Shown: positions 51,801-63,670, counted from the first letter of the stretch. The stretch: DNA of 64,000 nt from Galbula dea (GCA_013399015.1 VWZX01009113.1:1116001-1180000), one strand, 5' to 3'. The notes: generated from the letters alone by a model not told the origin. Made by a program: numbers and translations.

Positions 51801-54187
51801 TACTGTAAAAAAACAGCATTCAGTAATTCATAAATCTCCAAAAAAATGTTCTGTAGTTCAGGGATGCAGAGGGTTAAAACAGTGAGCCCTGAATTCTTAT
51901 GATCTGCTGCAAAAAAAAGGATTTCCTTTGGCCTACGTGCACCAAATCAAAAGGGAAGTTATTGAAATGACAAACAGATCATATGTTGCAATCAAAGTAA
52001 GGTCTTGCACCCACATGAAGCATTTTATTTTTCCCCACAATGAAAAGTGCTAAGGTGTAACTAATAGGCATGAAATACGTACAGGCTAAGACTGGGGCAT
52101 CTGTTTGGAATAGTTCATTCTCTAACATCTTCTCTTTTCCTCTTAGCCTTTTCTCCAGTCAGTTTGATCAGTTTGGGGTGTTTTTCCTCCTGGTTCACTA
52201 ATACCTCCCGTGTCGTTAGTTCAGTTTGATCTTCCTGCCCTCAAAATATAGCTTTATGTTTTGCCTCACACTCTTCCTTCAAGGCATTTAGGAGGTTGAC
52301 ACTAGACAAAGTCTGAACCACAAACTCAAACTAGTGTCTTCACAGAGGTCTTTGGAGGTTTTAACACCTGTGGAGTTCACTTAGCTTGATTTCTTTCAAT
52401 TTTAACACAGCTTTCTAGGAATTATATTTAACTATGCATAAAATGTTAAAACTTCAGAAGCAAAGGCAGGTCCACCACGTTCTCCAGTCAACTGTCTAAA
52501 ACTATCTTCACTTCAATATTGCATCTTTTTAAAAGAAAACTTTGCCTATTTCACTGTGTTATCAGAAAGATGACTGAAAACTCCCCCTACTAGGACATCT
52601 TGTTTTCATCTAGACTTATTTGTAAACATTAAGTCAACTTTCAGACTTGAGAGATGGAATACATCAATGTATTCAAATTTATTTCTAGCTAAGGATCAGT
52701 TTTATGCCTCTCTGAAGTTTCTCCAACATTGCCATGTCTGTCTTGAAGTAGAAAGCCCACACCTATACACATTAATGTAGTAATCTTAGTGTTGCATAGA
52801 GAGGCAAGATTACATCTGCATGTGTGCCTGCTATTTGCCTTTTCACAGTCAGTGTTCATAATAGAAATTTTGCACATCATTTTAGTAAAAAAAAAAATGT
52901 AGAGCAAGTTAGTTACTTTAATAATTCTTGCCCCAAGTTACTCCTTTTCAGGAGTTTCTTGGAAGGTTTGTTTACATATAGCCAGTATTGTCTACTCCTA
53001 CACTTATTATGTTGTATTTACCTGTAGAAAATGTTCAAGTATGATCATTTAAATAATTCCAATTATTTATTGGAATATTCCAAATATTCCATTTTTTACT
53101 CTGTAATAATAAAATCGTATAATTGTGATATCATTTGCTAGTAAATAATTTAAGTAACATTCCAGAACATGGCTAAATTGCTGAATAATATGAAAGCAAA
53201 CAGATTCCTGAGTGACTTTGTCAGAAACAGATACCCTGCTTTCTTCCCAACAGTAACTTCTTTAGATCTGTCACAAAGCCAGACTGTAACCCATTTAATA
53301 TATAACCTCTTAGAGCCAAGTTTTCCCTCCAATCAAGATGTTAGAGTGATAAGACAAATGCCTTTGAAAGATTCAAGTACATTATACTCATTCTACTCTA
53401 TCAGTTAGATCTGTGATCTTGTCAAGCAACGACAGTTTCGTTTGACAGGACATATTTCCATAAAACCAGCCTGACTGATAATAACATGCTCTTCGTCTCT
53501 AACCTTTTGTTGATTGTGTCCAAACTGTTCTGCTCTGTTGCCAAGATATATGTGAAAGCAGCTATTCTCTTGGGTGCTGGATAGCCCCTTACAATACTTC
53601 TAAATATTAGTATTATGATGACACTCCTGAACTGTTACAGACCTTCCCCATTCTCCAACACTTTAATATTGAACAAATGGCTCAAAGAATTCAAATACTA
53701 GATGGATTTATTTGTACTCCAGAATTGCTGGTCATAAAATAGTTACTTTTAGGTTGTGCTGCTCACATTCCACTTTAACTGTAATCAATAAATTTATAAT
53801 CTCCATAATATTGTAGGAAGGTTAAAAAACAGAGCAGAAACAATTGCTGAATATTTCTATCTGCTCTGCATCACTGTAATTTTATATTCAGTTTAGCAAC
53901 AGATAACTCAATTGACCCAATTTACATCAATAACTGAAGGGGTACTGTTCCTAATGGACCTTAAAAATGCCATTTTATTACTTTTAGTCTTAATAGGCTT
54001 CAGCATTTACCTCCTTTGCCCTCTCCCTCAATCCCCCAACATGTCCCCCAACCTTTAACACTGGGACAATGACATGACAGGTAGATTCTAAGCTACAGTC
54101 CATTAAAAAAAGGACAACAGTAACCGGGGGGCAGGGGGGGAAGAGGTTTTTCTGACTCTTTGTCTTGATCAGATCCTTGCCTAAAGC
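42878..54187. other. 11.3 kb of non-coding DNA without recognised elements
   Basis: No CR1, LTR, RNA gene or exon was recognised. There is an A23 run at 50373-50395 and a T run at about 45236-45249. A 16-bp perfect palindrome of alternating purine and pyrimidine lies at 51505-51520. The longest frames (44953-45207 on both strands, 47140-47436 plus) have no family motif. Confidence 0.5.
50373..50395. repeat. poly(A) run, 23 A
   Basis: Uninterrupted A23. No retroposed gene body was recognised upstream of it. Confidence 0.85.
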
Positions 54188-54604
54188 TTGGTGAATTTTT
54201 ACTACAGTTTTTCAAGCTGCAAAAGTTCGTTCCATTCTATTTTTCTGAGGAGTGGGAAGAGATGGAGGAGAGGCATCCATACCTCTCCCAATATGTTCAC
54301 TGCTGCTGTACTTAGCTGTGCATATGCCAGGGACATGAAGCATATGGCCTGGGGGCTGGCAGTATCCCGCTCAGCAGATGTCTTCAATACATTCTGCCAT
54401 AAACATGCTTTTTGGGGGCTGGTTAACTGCTTTTTATCAGACAACTCTTGTCTCTGGTTGATAGAGTCATTCACCTTAACTGAAATCCCACAAAGCACCT
54501 CTATAGAACTTGTGCAGCTTTTCACATCCAGGATCTTAAAAATAAGACTTTACTACTCTCTCAAATTAAGTATGCACCTACCAGATAGACTGACTGCAAA
54601 CTGA
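54188..54604. other. longest ORF pair of the window, open on both strands, unidentified
   Basis: Plus-strand frame of 138 codons (54188-54604) and minus-strand frame of 107 codons (54202-54525) cover the same bases. The minus product has a more protein-like composition, with a hydrophobic/basic C-terminus (PLLHLFPLLRKIEWNELLQL), but neither matches a family I know. There is no splice signal pair that I would trust and no poly(A). Being open on both strands points to a base-composition effect or to a relic of an unrecognised element. No coding claim is made. Confidence 0.2.
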
Positions 54605-57600
54605 CTACCTAGGTGCCACAAGAAGTCATAAATCCTCCTTAAAGTAGTTAGGCTGCTTTGGTTTTCTGGACCAATGAGTTAGAGACAGGAAATAGAGACA
54701 ATTTTCAAAGGTAAGCACCCTCCCCTGTGTAGCATCACTACCAGCAGCCAGGGATGAATACACCAGGCAATACAATTGTGCAGGCCTGGCATGCCAACAG
54801 GTAAGTAGGAAAGTCCACGCAGCTTAAAGAAAAGCAAGAGAGCAAATAGCTATCTGGAAATCCACTGTAAACTAATCTTTCATCTTGGCATTGTAGGAAC
54901 TCACTAAGTTACTCAAGTGGTGAATAATATTTAATCCTGTAGACTGTTTACAAATCCATTTACCTGAATCTTTTCCTGGCCAGGTGATCATCACTTTGTA
55001 TTTGTGTATTTGTCAACTCCTTTCCCGTAAGTCTTGCAGTGTTTGGGCATATGCATCAAGATGATAGACAAAATAATTCTGCTAGAAATCATTCCTTTTT
55101 GCCTTTGCAGAGAACAGATCAGACAGTGGAGTAATAGGTGGATGGGATAAGAAAATGCTGCTGCACACTATCAATGCCCTACACCAAATCATATGACAAA
55201 ACCTGAAAAGTCAAACCATCAAAGATGATTAGCCTCTACAGAAGAACACCAAAAAAGACTTAATTTCTATTCTTTAGGTTTTGTTATTATAAAGGGCAGA
55301 CACCTTCATAAAGTGTCACAATTTGGTTTAAGTTCTGATCTTGAGATCAACAACTCTATCACCCTAAAACTTCTACATCCTCACCAATTAGAAGAGAAAG
55401 ACTAGCACACTTTTTGATCCCTCATGAAAATACAGAGTAAGACCGAAGAGAACCCAGAAGAACTGCCCTTCAGATGCCTCAAATTTAGAAACTAGTATTT
55501 CCCTCTGAGCATTTTCTTCCCCCCAACCAGTGGTATAACATTCTCAGTCCCTAGCTGGCAATATGAACGTCAGGCTTCTCCCAGGTAGCGTTTCTGATAA
55601 TCATGCAAACACCTCACAAGAGATCACATTTATCAATTTCCTTCTCAATGTGGTCAAACATCCTGACTAAAAAGGAAATCACATTCCCTCAACAATATCA
55701 ACCCTTCAGCAAGCAGGGTCTGCTTCCCTCATCTTAAAAGAAGAACAGGAAGGCTTTTTTATTTATCTTAACAAAATAAGCAGTATCTTTTCAATCAAAG
55801 AAAATATGGATTATTTTCAGCTATGCCCTTCTGCAAACCCCTTGTGCCAGGTTCAGAATTACAGAATAATCTGCACTTCAAGAACAGTAACAAGCTTAGT
55901 TCTCCAGTGCTTTCACTACACAGTTGTAAATACTCCAGTGGACAAAACTTATCCTCCCTTCTTTAGGCAGCTATTCCCCAGTCTAATATATTTTACCATC
56001 CATTTGGGACTCAGCACTCCACAGATCACAAATTCTGAACAGATTAAGGGAAAGGCGTGTAATTCTCCAGACAAATTACACTCCACATTAACCAGAATGA
56101 ATTTTCTTGTATCCTCCTCCAAGTAGTTAACTACTTGATTTGTCAGACTTCCACTACTGTTTACCATTTAGATGCAACACAAAATATGAAAGTGTAATAA
56201 GCATATATGAAAAGATTCAGATTAACAAAACTATCTTTGTCTTCAACTGCTGCCTAATCCTTAGCAATATTTTCCATTGGCCCCAATTCAGCAAAGCTCT
56301 TAAAAGCACATTCTTCCCCAACTGTATGCCAAAGTTCCACTGAAATAAGTTATGCTTGGTTTTCCACTCAAGTCAATACATAGACATTGACCTACTTCAA
56401 CCTAATATAAGCCCTATCTGCCTAAACTACTCAGACATCTGCTGATGACTAGACTGAACAGATCACTTCAATAACTGATGCAGGTTTTACATATTTGTAA
56501 TCACCTGCTCATATTTCAGAGTGTAACCGTCTATCTAGTTATTGCTATCTACATAAATCCTTAGACATCTCCAGCCCACGAGCACTATGGATCTTTGATC
56601 ATAATCTTTGAACAGCTCTTACCTTCTGATTGTTCAACTGTTCCTCTTTGCAAAATCATGATAACCCTAGGGTTTGACAACAGTAGCACAAGGCAATTTC
56701 TTCAGGAGACCTCAGCTATGTCACGCTTACATTTTCAGAAATCAGAAGGTACTTTAAACATCCCTATCGCAGTCTCATGATTAGCTGTGAAATTTCCATA
56801 TCAGAAAAAAAACCAAAGAACAGAAACTGTCATGTCTGGAATTACTAAAGGAAAAAAGTAATTTTATTGATGTAACTATTCAAAGAAAGGCTGCAACTGA
56901 CATTTTTCAATTATAAAGGTTGTATGATCACCATGATGCACAGGCAGCTTGAGTCAAACCTTAGAGAAGGAAAGGAAAATAGAACATCAAGTACTGCCCA
57001 TCCATCTGGGCAGTAAGAAAAAGAGAAAGATGCATGTTGGTGGTAAACTTAATAGCATGTGAACGAAAGTGAGGCAGTGGCACAGTGCCAGGCTCTTTTG
57101 ATTTATTTGAGAAAGCACTGAACACTGATCTCAGAGGTCACTTACTAGAGGAGCTGGAGAGAGCAATTCACAATAAACAATTCAGTCTCCAAATATAGCT
57201 CTTTCACTATTCAAACTGTCCACAACGACCATGGCATTTTAATAGATGTTTGCTGTTTGTAATTACCCGGAAAATTATTTCCTTCTAGCCCACATCAGTC
57301 CAAGTACTGGTTTAAGTATTAAAAGTTCACAAAGGTAGCGCTGTAACTGCTCAGGTAAGTCAGCTGGTGGTGTTTCTACTGCCTTTGCTGAGCTGCATAA
57401 ACCAAATTCCTTTATGCAGAACTACAAACTTCTGAAAGTTCCCATTTGGCATCTACAAGTTTGTAGTTATTTCTCCCCAAACCTTAGCATAAAAACTGCT
57501 GCTCTTTCTGTACACTTTACCACTGATGTGAAGAACAAGTCACAAAGGGATTTTACTAGAAGGTTAGACGACAGGTTTTTTTTACTGATTTCCCCATCTT

Positions 57601-57861
57601 TCCTTTAAGCAGACAGGGAGAAAAGGAATTTAAGTGGATAGTCTGAGACACAAGACAGGTAGAATTAGTCCTTTTGGTCCTTTTTCTTATATCTGCTTTG
57701 TCCCTTTACCGTTTGAAATTCAATTTCTTGTTTGTCGAGATACCATTTCATAAAAACTTAAGAATGCAGACAAAACATTATTTTCTCTAAATCTGAGACT
57801 TCTCTTTTCAGAAGGCAGGTGTAAGAAAAGAAATAGAGAAATTTTAGGATTTTTTTTTCCC
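54605..57861. other. non-coding DNA, no gene recognised
   Basis: About 3.3 kb. ORFs at 55806-56126 (plus), 55949-56167 (minus) and 56140-56343 (plus) are AT-rich with no motif. Confidence 0.5.
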
Positions 57862-58160
57862 AGTTCCAAGTGTCGAGTCTTGCACCTGGGAAAGACCAAC
57901 CCCACGTATGAGTATAGGCTGGGGGCTGAGTTGTTGAAGAGCAGTGAAGGGGAAAGGGATCTGGGGGTCCTGGAGGATGGAAGGATGACCATGAGCCAGC
58001 AGTGTGCTCTTGTGGCCAGGAGGGCCAATGGGATTCTGGNCCAAACCTGTCTAGACACGCTTCTGTGTGACCTGGTCAGGGGAATCCTGCTGCAACAGGG
58101 GGGTTGGACTAGATGATCTTTCGAGGTCCCTTCCAACTCCTAATATTCTGTGATTCTGTG
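57862..58160 (+). repeat. CR1 LINE fragment interrupted by one N
   Basis: Left part (57862-58039): the ORF2 block from GTGTCGAGTCTTGCACCTGG through CTGGGGGCTGAG, GGGATCTGGGGGTCCTGGAG and ATGAGCCAGCAGTGTGC to GCCAATGGGATTCTGG. Then N at 58040. Right part (58041-58160): CCAAACCTGTCTAGACACGC, TGTGTGACCTGGTCAGGGGA, GGGGGGTTGGACTAGATGAT, CTTTCGAGGTCCCTTCCAAC and the ATTCTGTGATTCTGTG tail. In an intact CR1 about 500 bases lie between these parts, including the VQRRATKMMKG and HWNRLPREVVESP segments that are visible at 21227-21688. Their absence at an N points to a collapsed contig join. Frames running across the N are artefacts. Confidence 0.93.
58040..58040. other. assembly ambiguity (single N) inside CR1
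   Basis: A lone N with CTGG before and CC after, the same context as the N at 12916. It joins CR1 blocks that are not adjacent in the element. Confidence 0.8.
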
Positions 58161-60340
58161 ATGCAAGGTCATGTTTGTCGATTGTTAATGAAGCAAATGG
58201 GTCATGAATGACCTCTGCATTTTCTGCTTCAACCTCAAAGATTCACACTGAATCAACACAATTTCCTTTTCCAAAAGCAGGTATTCTAAATTTCTGGAAG
58301 CAACTTTGCAATGTAAACTTGTTTGTTTCCCAAACAGGGAGAGGAGAATCATGCAAAACTGAAAATAAATTTCCTAAGACTTGTTCCAAGTCTGCAGATA
58401 AGCTAGAACCTAGCATTTTTCACTGCATTGCCTACTGAACGGAGTAGGCAGTTACGTGTTTTCAAAGTGTTGAACAACACATTTCAGGTTGTTTTTAACA
58501 CTGATATTTGTGGCAAACCACCAGATGCACTTGGAGCTCAGTGAGGACTTGTTTAATTTGTCAGGAAGCAGCAGAAACTTAGCCCACATTAGGCTCTGTG
58601 CTGCTGCACTAGAACAACCACAGTACTGGAGCTAACCAGCTTGGTAGCTCTGTACCAGGCAGTGGACACACCTTGGCCTTCATTAATTCAAATAAGCAAG
58701 TTCACACTACTGCTGTTGGCATAGCTCAGGGCATTTTACTGTCAGATTGAGAAGTCAAAGCAGTAGCAAAACATAGGTGAAACAAAAGATTTTTGGACTT
58801 TTTTTAGTAAGATGACTGTTTCAATTCCACACAATATCGAAAAAAATGCAAAGATATTCTTGAAAATTGCTCCATCTGACATTTTTGTGCCTGTAATTTT
58901 CTCATCTGACAACTGAGGAAAAAAAGGTAAATATTTTCTGCATCGTACACTGTAGAAAAATGGGGATTGCTTATTTTAGCTGGGAAGAGGGGACCAGTGT
59001 CCCATACTGTAGGTGCAGGAAAAATGTAGAAATAGAGAGAAAATCTGTTTGTGCGATTGTATTTTGCAATCATGCCATAAAGTACTCATACATGCCAATA
59101 TGTTGACAGTAAATGTGTTCACCTTAAGTTGCCAGTTCAAGTTAAAAGAATCTATTAGGTACTATTATATTTTATATTACAAAAAAAATAACATATCTGT
59201 CATCCAATATGATCTAACAGAAAAACTGAGGAATGACTCAACCACATATAGCTGACCTGAAAATAATAATGGAAAGCTTCTAAATTTTCTCACCTGGACA
59301 AGTAGCACAAAAATCTAATTCTCTTTAGGTGTATTTCTATATCACAGCTACCTGAACCCAGGAGTTAAGTAACACTAAGTCATGATTCCAGTAAGCATCC
59401 TTGAATTCAGACCCAGTACACTGCAACACACACAAAGTACTAGAGCACTAGATGTACATATACAAAACCAGCAACATGGTAGCCACATTTCTGACTTGAT
59501 TCAAAAATTCATGCAAATCACTGACTGCACTAGAATTTAGGGGGTCTTCCCTAGAAGAAGTCCCAAAGGAAATACATCTCTTTCCCATCAAGACTGTTCT
59601 CTGGGATAATGCAATTCTGCATATACTAAAAACCAGTGTTAGATGAAAAGTTCCTTAATAAAACTGGGTATTATATGCAAATCAGACTGTTTCATAATGC
59701 CATACTCCTTTGCTTTCCGTAACACATCAAACTAAAGATACAAAGTAAAAAACAAGGCCTAAACATAATTCAAATCCTAAATGCTGAAACAGAGAAGTTT
59801 GCTGTAATTTGGCACTGGAAAACAAACAAGATAAAAGGTCCATCGGGTAGTGAAGTTTGAAGGAATATATCTGGAACAGTTCAAGAAGGATTGTGTTATC
59901 TCAGATAGTTACCAGATGCTATGGAATAAACAAACAAGTCAAAGCACACTGTACCCGCTTCTGATCTAACATTTTCCTCATAATGGGCTTATTTTCATAA
60001 AATCTGGCCCAATAAAGCATTCACAACATTTTGGTTTTACGCATAAGTGATGCCACGCATTTCCAGAAGATTATTCACATGGAATAAGTTTATAGAGTTC
60101 AAAGTCTGCTTCAGAAGATCAAAATAATTAAGTTCCTACAGGATGAAACCCCCTGTGTTAATGACACCAGCCATCTCAATGAGAAGGCTATCAATTTCCA
60201 TTAAATGCTGTTGGTAATATATACACAGTTAAGGAAAACGACAAAACTGTGGTTGTAGATAATTAAAAATACAGTTACACTGACCTAAGACTCATTTCAC
60301 ATAGGCTTCTAAATCAAATTATACCAAATGACTAAATTAT
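58161..60340. other. non-coding DNA, no gene recognised
   Basis: About 2.2 kb. ORFs at 58208-58438 (plus), 58804-59073 (minus) and 59013-59255 (plus) lack motifs. No repeats recognised. Confidence 0.55.
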
Positions 60341-60412
60341 CCTGAGCTGGATTCAAACCAGTGACCTCTAATTAAAAGGTACTATATCCCATTACTACAC
60401 CTCCAAGACACA
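60341..60412 (-). repeat. tRNA-like sequence: degenerate tRNA-derived SINE head or tRNA pseudogene
   Basis: On the minus strand the B-box-like GGTTTGAATCC (one mismatch to GGTTCGAATCC) closes a T-arm ACTGG/CCAGC with 4 of 5 pairs. A possible anticodon arm ACCTT/GAGGT (5 pairs, one wobble) encloses a 7-base loop TTAATTA with T at position 33 and AAT as anticodon. A possible acceptor stem GTCTTGG/TCAGGAT pairs fully if wobbles are allowed. The D-arm is weak and the variable loop has only one base, so a working tRNA is unlikely. MIR and other amniote tRNA-derived SINEs have heads of this type. No CR1-like or poly(A) tail follows. Confidence 0.45.
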
Positions 60413-60775
60413 TGCTTTCACTGGCACAACACTAATCACCACAGTGCTTTCTAACATGATGCCTTCTGCCCTCAAAAATGTGTCTCACTAGCTTCATCTC
60501 AAACTAAGATTTTTTTTTTAGAAGTCCTAACAGAAATGTGCCAGTTACTTGTAATTCACATAAACAATATTCTATTTTAAGAAGTCATATGTCTGTTATT
60601 TCTTTTCTCTGCCAAAACTACAAATAAACACATCAGCATGAGGGGAAAAAAAAGTTTGACAGCAACACCTACTTTTCTAAACCTATGAAGAGATTTTCAA
60701 TGCATGAGAGGTTTTACAGTAACTGTATTTCCATGAGATTACTCAAGGATCACAAGCCTCTTTCAAATGTAATCA
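60413..60775. other. non-coding DNA, nothing recognised
   Basis: AT-rich spacer between the tRNA-like sequence and a MIR/L2-like fragment; contains a T run of 9 at about 60511-60519. Confidence 0.5.
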
Positions 60776-60860
60776 TCTTAACCTAATTAATGTTTCTATT
60801 TTACAGATGAGGAAATCGACATAACTGATAACTGACATTTTCAAATTAGGCATCCTACAG
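60776..60860 (-). repeat. possible MIR/L2-like fragment
   Basis: TCTATTTTACAGATGAGGAA ATCG matches the reverse complement of the best-conserved MIR/L2 core (TTTTACAGATGAGGAAACTG) over about 16 bases, but the flanks diverge at once. It is not part of the same element as the tRNA-like sequence, because the order is wrong for one minus-strand MIR. Confidence 0.35.
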
Positions 60861-61823
60861 TCAGACATCTATATTCACACTCAGAACTGAAGATACTCAG
60901 GATCTTTGAATGTCAAGACAATTTTTTGGGAACCTATCCATTGACTTCACTAAGAATTATTGTGGCCTATTTTTTTAAATTGTGGACAACGACTAGACCA
61001 TGGATACCACAGGAATCTGTGTGGCCAAATACTTAATTTTAACATCAATGCCAATCTTGGACTAAATACCTGGTGGATATATATACACACACACACACAA
61101 AAGAAGAATGGAACAAACAGGTAATTTTGCCATTTAATGTGAATTTAAACTAGCTAAGAGTACCGTAATGCTGTACCACTAAATACAGTGCCCCTGCTAT
61201 GTATGCAGCCCTCCCCTTTTTTTAAGCTACTTCTAAGTAGTGAAACAGCGCATTCTAATCATCAAGAAGACTTTAGGAAGAAATGGGCATCTGTTCAATA
61301 GTTTGACCAGTGTTTGATTATGAAGGTAATAACTTCTTGGTCTGCAAGTCAAATTGAAAGGAAGGCTAGAGACTTCTGATCTAAAAAGGTCCTCAGAATA
61401 TAGCCGTTAAGCATACAGGTTACCTAGCAAGATCACAGAACAAAAGCCACTCTCAGTTCAAGCATGAAGTCAACGCTTAGCTCATTAACTTCATACTAAA
61501 TAAAAAACAAATCCTGGAACCAAGCTGTTTCTCCACAGACATTGTGGAAACTTGAGTTTAAAGCAGAGAATCAGCAGACCAGACTACTTTTGTCACAAAC
61601 TCAATATGGTAGAGAAAATAGTGGCTCTAGTCCATTAGATCCAGAAAAGCACAGGACATGTTTGTAAAGCAGCAGTTCCAGCCATTTAGTTACACAGCTC
61701 TAAATACTTAGGGCTGTTTCCAATACAGTTTTTAAAAAACTATATTATTACAATACTCATACCCAAACAAATCCTAATCCTTGAACTGCTCCTCTTCCTG
61801 AGATGTTTAACATAAAGCAAGAT
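60861..61823. other. non-coding DNA, no gene recognised
   Basis: About 960 bp holding the (AT)n(AC)n microsatellite and nothing else recognised. No ORF above 60 codons is present. Confidence 0.55.
61077..61100. repeat. short (AT)n(AC)n microsatellite
   Basis: ATATATATACACACAC-type dinucleotide run of about 24 bases. Confidence 0.85.
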
Positions 61824-62077
61824 ACATGACAAGAGATAACAGGCACAAACTGGAACATAGGAAGCTCCATCTAAACATATGGAAGAACTTCTTTATTTTG
61901 AGTGTGGTGGAGCACTAGAACAGGCTACCTAGGGAGGTGGGGTCTCTTTCTCTGGAGATATTCAAAACCTGCCTGGATGCCAACCTGTGCAACATACTCT
62001 AGGTGAACATGCTCTGATGGGGGGTTGGACTAGATCATCTCCAGAGGTTCCCTTCCAACCCCTAATATTCTGTGATA
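61824..62077 (+). repeat. CR1 LINE, 5'-truncated 3' end
   Basis: Starts in ATGACAAGAGATAACAGGCA, continues ACTGGAACATAGGAAGCTCC, then the block equivalent to HWNRLPREVV (here GCACTAGAACAGGCTACC). The 3' UTR contains GGGGGGTTGGACTAGATCAT, CTCCAGAGGTTCCCTTCCAA and an ATTCTGTGAT tail. Several stops and substitutions (for example AGCACTAG) show long decay. The CTCCAGAGG variant sets it apart from the TTTCGAGG copies at 21.2, 23.2 and 57.9 kb. Confidence 0.93.
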
Positions 62078-63405
62078 TCAATCAGTAGCTCTACCTTATT
62101 TTTCCACATAATAAAATATCATAGAAAATAAATATAAAATAACAGTGCTATTTTGAGATGAGATTTTATGTTCTTGAGGTTTCAGTATCTTTTGCTATCC
62201 TTCTCTTTAAAGAATACAAAATAATACAAACTCATCCACTTATGCAACCATCCACAGGTATGACCTAGACCTGCATAGGAAAAAAAATAACCAAGAAGCT
62301 TACATATAGGCCTCTTATTTTGACACTCCATATTACGTTTTCAATGTACAAAAGAGCAGTACATACAGGCTTCCTCAGTGTAGATAGCTTATTTTAAAGA
62401 AAAAAAACACTAGCACATTTTCTTCAGCAGATACAGTATACCTTAGATGCTGATCAATATCTGCCCCCACAATATTCTGGTTCACTTCAGCAGTCAGTAA
62501 ACAACCAGGAACAAAGATAAAATAAACACTAAACATTACAAAACTGAAATCGGATGAACTCATAACACCAAGCTTCACCAATATATCCAGCAATCCTGAA
62601 AGATAAGTTTTAAATTAGACAGCAAGCCTTAGCAAGTTAACTCTCAGAATGTGTTATTAAAAATTACACATTCATCTGTTTTTCAGTCCCAAGTCAGAAA
62701 AGAATGCTTTTTCAAAATAAAACTGTTTTGAGACATAAGTTGGCCAGAATTCAAAAGTGAAAACAAAGTTACCATGGAAGTCAGTCCCACCTGAATAAAA
62801 CACACAACATACTACAAAGTAAAAGTCAAAGAAAGTATAGAACAACAAAAGCATAAACTGTTCATCATGTCTTTGACTCAAATACTTTCCAGTCCCAGAA
62901 GTGAGATAAAGATACTTCAAAGACATTTAGAGATTGAATTGTCCAAGTCTCTGAATGACACTTGTCTTTATTATAATGAAGCCAGCTATTATTCCACAAC
63001 TTGGTGAGGCAGATTATGCACAGCGATGCTACACGTTACTTATTGTACTGAAGTCAATTTTGCCCTGCACTTGTTTTGTGTTTATCTAGAGATTTAAACA
63101 TCCTTATTAAAATATCTGAATATCACTCCACAAGCAAGTTCTTGTTCAGTGAAGAAGGGATGCATTGCTAAGGGCATATAATGCTGAGCAATGATACCCT
63201 TGAGAGATTAAGGCAAGACTTCTCAGAAAGTGGACTCTGAACTAGAAAAGCTTTGTCTGTTATTTTTGGGAGGATACTAAGTAGGGGAATACCCTTGCTA
63301 AAGCTTACAGTACTCTGCAATATTTAACAGTAGTTAGTAGCGTTCAAGATTTTTTAAGACACTCAGAAGGGGATCCAGGTGGGATTAAAGCAGAGGCCCT
63401 CCTCT
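62078..63405. other. non-coding DNA, no gene recognised
   Basis: About 1.3 kb, AT-rich. ORFs at 62375-62593 and 62672-62926 (both minus) are motif-free. CpG content is very low up to the sharp change at about 63410. Confidence 0.55.
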
Positions 63406-63409
63406 CTGT

Positions 63410-63670
63410 CCACAGCAGCGCCCCGACCCCACTAACCATGCGTAACGCCACCACCCCCCGGCCGGAGATGCCGGCTCAGCCCGGTTCCCCCCCGGGCCCC
63501 TGCGCTGTGCCGCGCCGACAGCGGCACCTAGCGGTGCGGGAAATGCGTACTGCAGAGAGAGACACTAAACAGCTTCAGGTTCTGCGTGCGGTCTCAGCTT
63601 CCATAACGTCTGAGGAATCCGGAACCGGAGACTTCAGGTTAGTACCTCAAAGGACGCTGAAGCGATAACT
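63410..63670. promoter_or_regulatory. CpG island, probable promoter with first exon
   Basis: A compact GC-rich block with about 24 CpGs by hand count, against almost none in the flanking kilobases. It has no TATA box nearby. It carries an ETS-like CCGGAA at 63619-63624 and a CRE-half-like AACGTC at 63605-63610. On the plus strand CTTCAG is followed by GTTAGT (donor at 63638), and a stronger donor, CTG then GTAAGT, lies at 63741. A pyrimidine tract with CACAG precedes it (about 63399-63415), so an internal exon is an alternative. The frame ATG 63438 to 63668 (76 codons, Pro/Arg-rich) is likely untranslated leader or upstream ORF; I do not recognise it. A minus-strand start is not excluded. Confidence 0.6.
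63638..63643 (+). other. candidate 5' splice site (CAG/GTTAGT)
   Basis: Good donor consensus directly at the 3' edge of the CpG-rich block. Would end a plus-strand first exon at 63637. Confidence 0.35.

Noticed and set aside
57720..58136. 138-codon minus-strand ORF
   Set aside because: It crosses the N at 58040 and is antisense to CR1.
60341..60860. One minus-strand MIR spanning the tRNA-like sequence and the ACAGATGAGG motif
   Set aside because: In a minus-strand MIR the tRNA-like head must lie to the right of the core; here it lies to the left.
63438..63668. 76-codon ORF in the CpG island as a coding first exon
   Set aside because: No recognisable product; it reads through the best nearby splice donor, and any frame stays open in GC-rich promoter DNA. 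Kept only as possible leader or upstream ORF.
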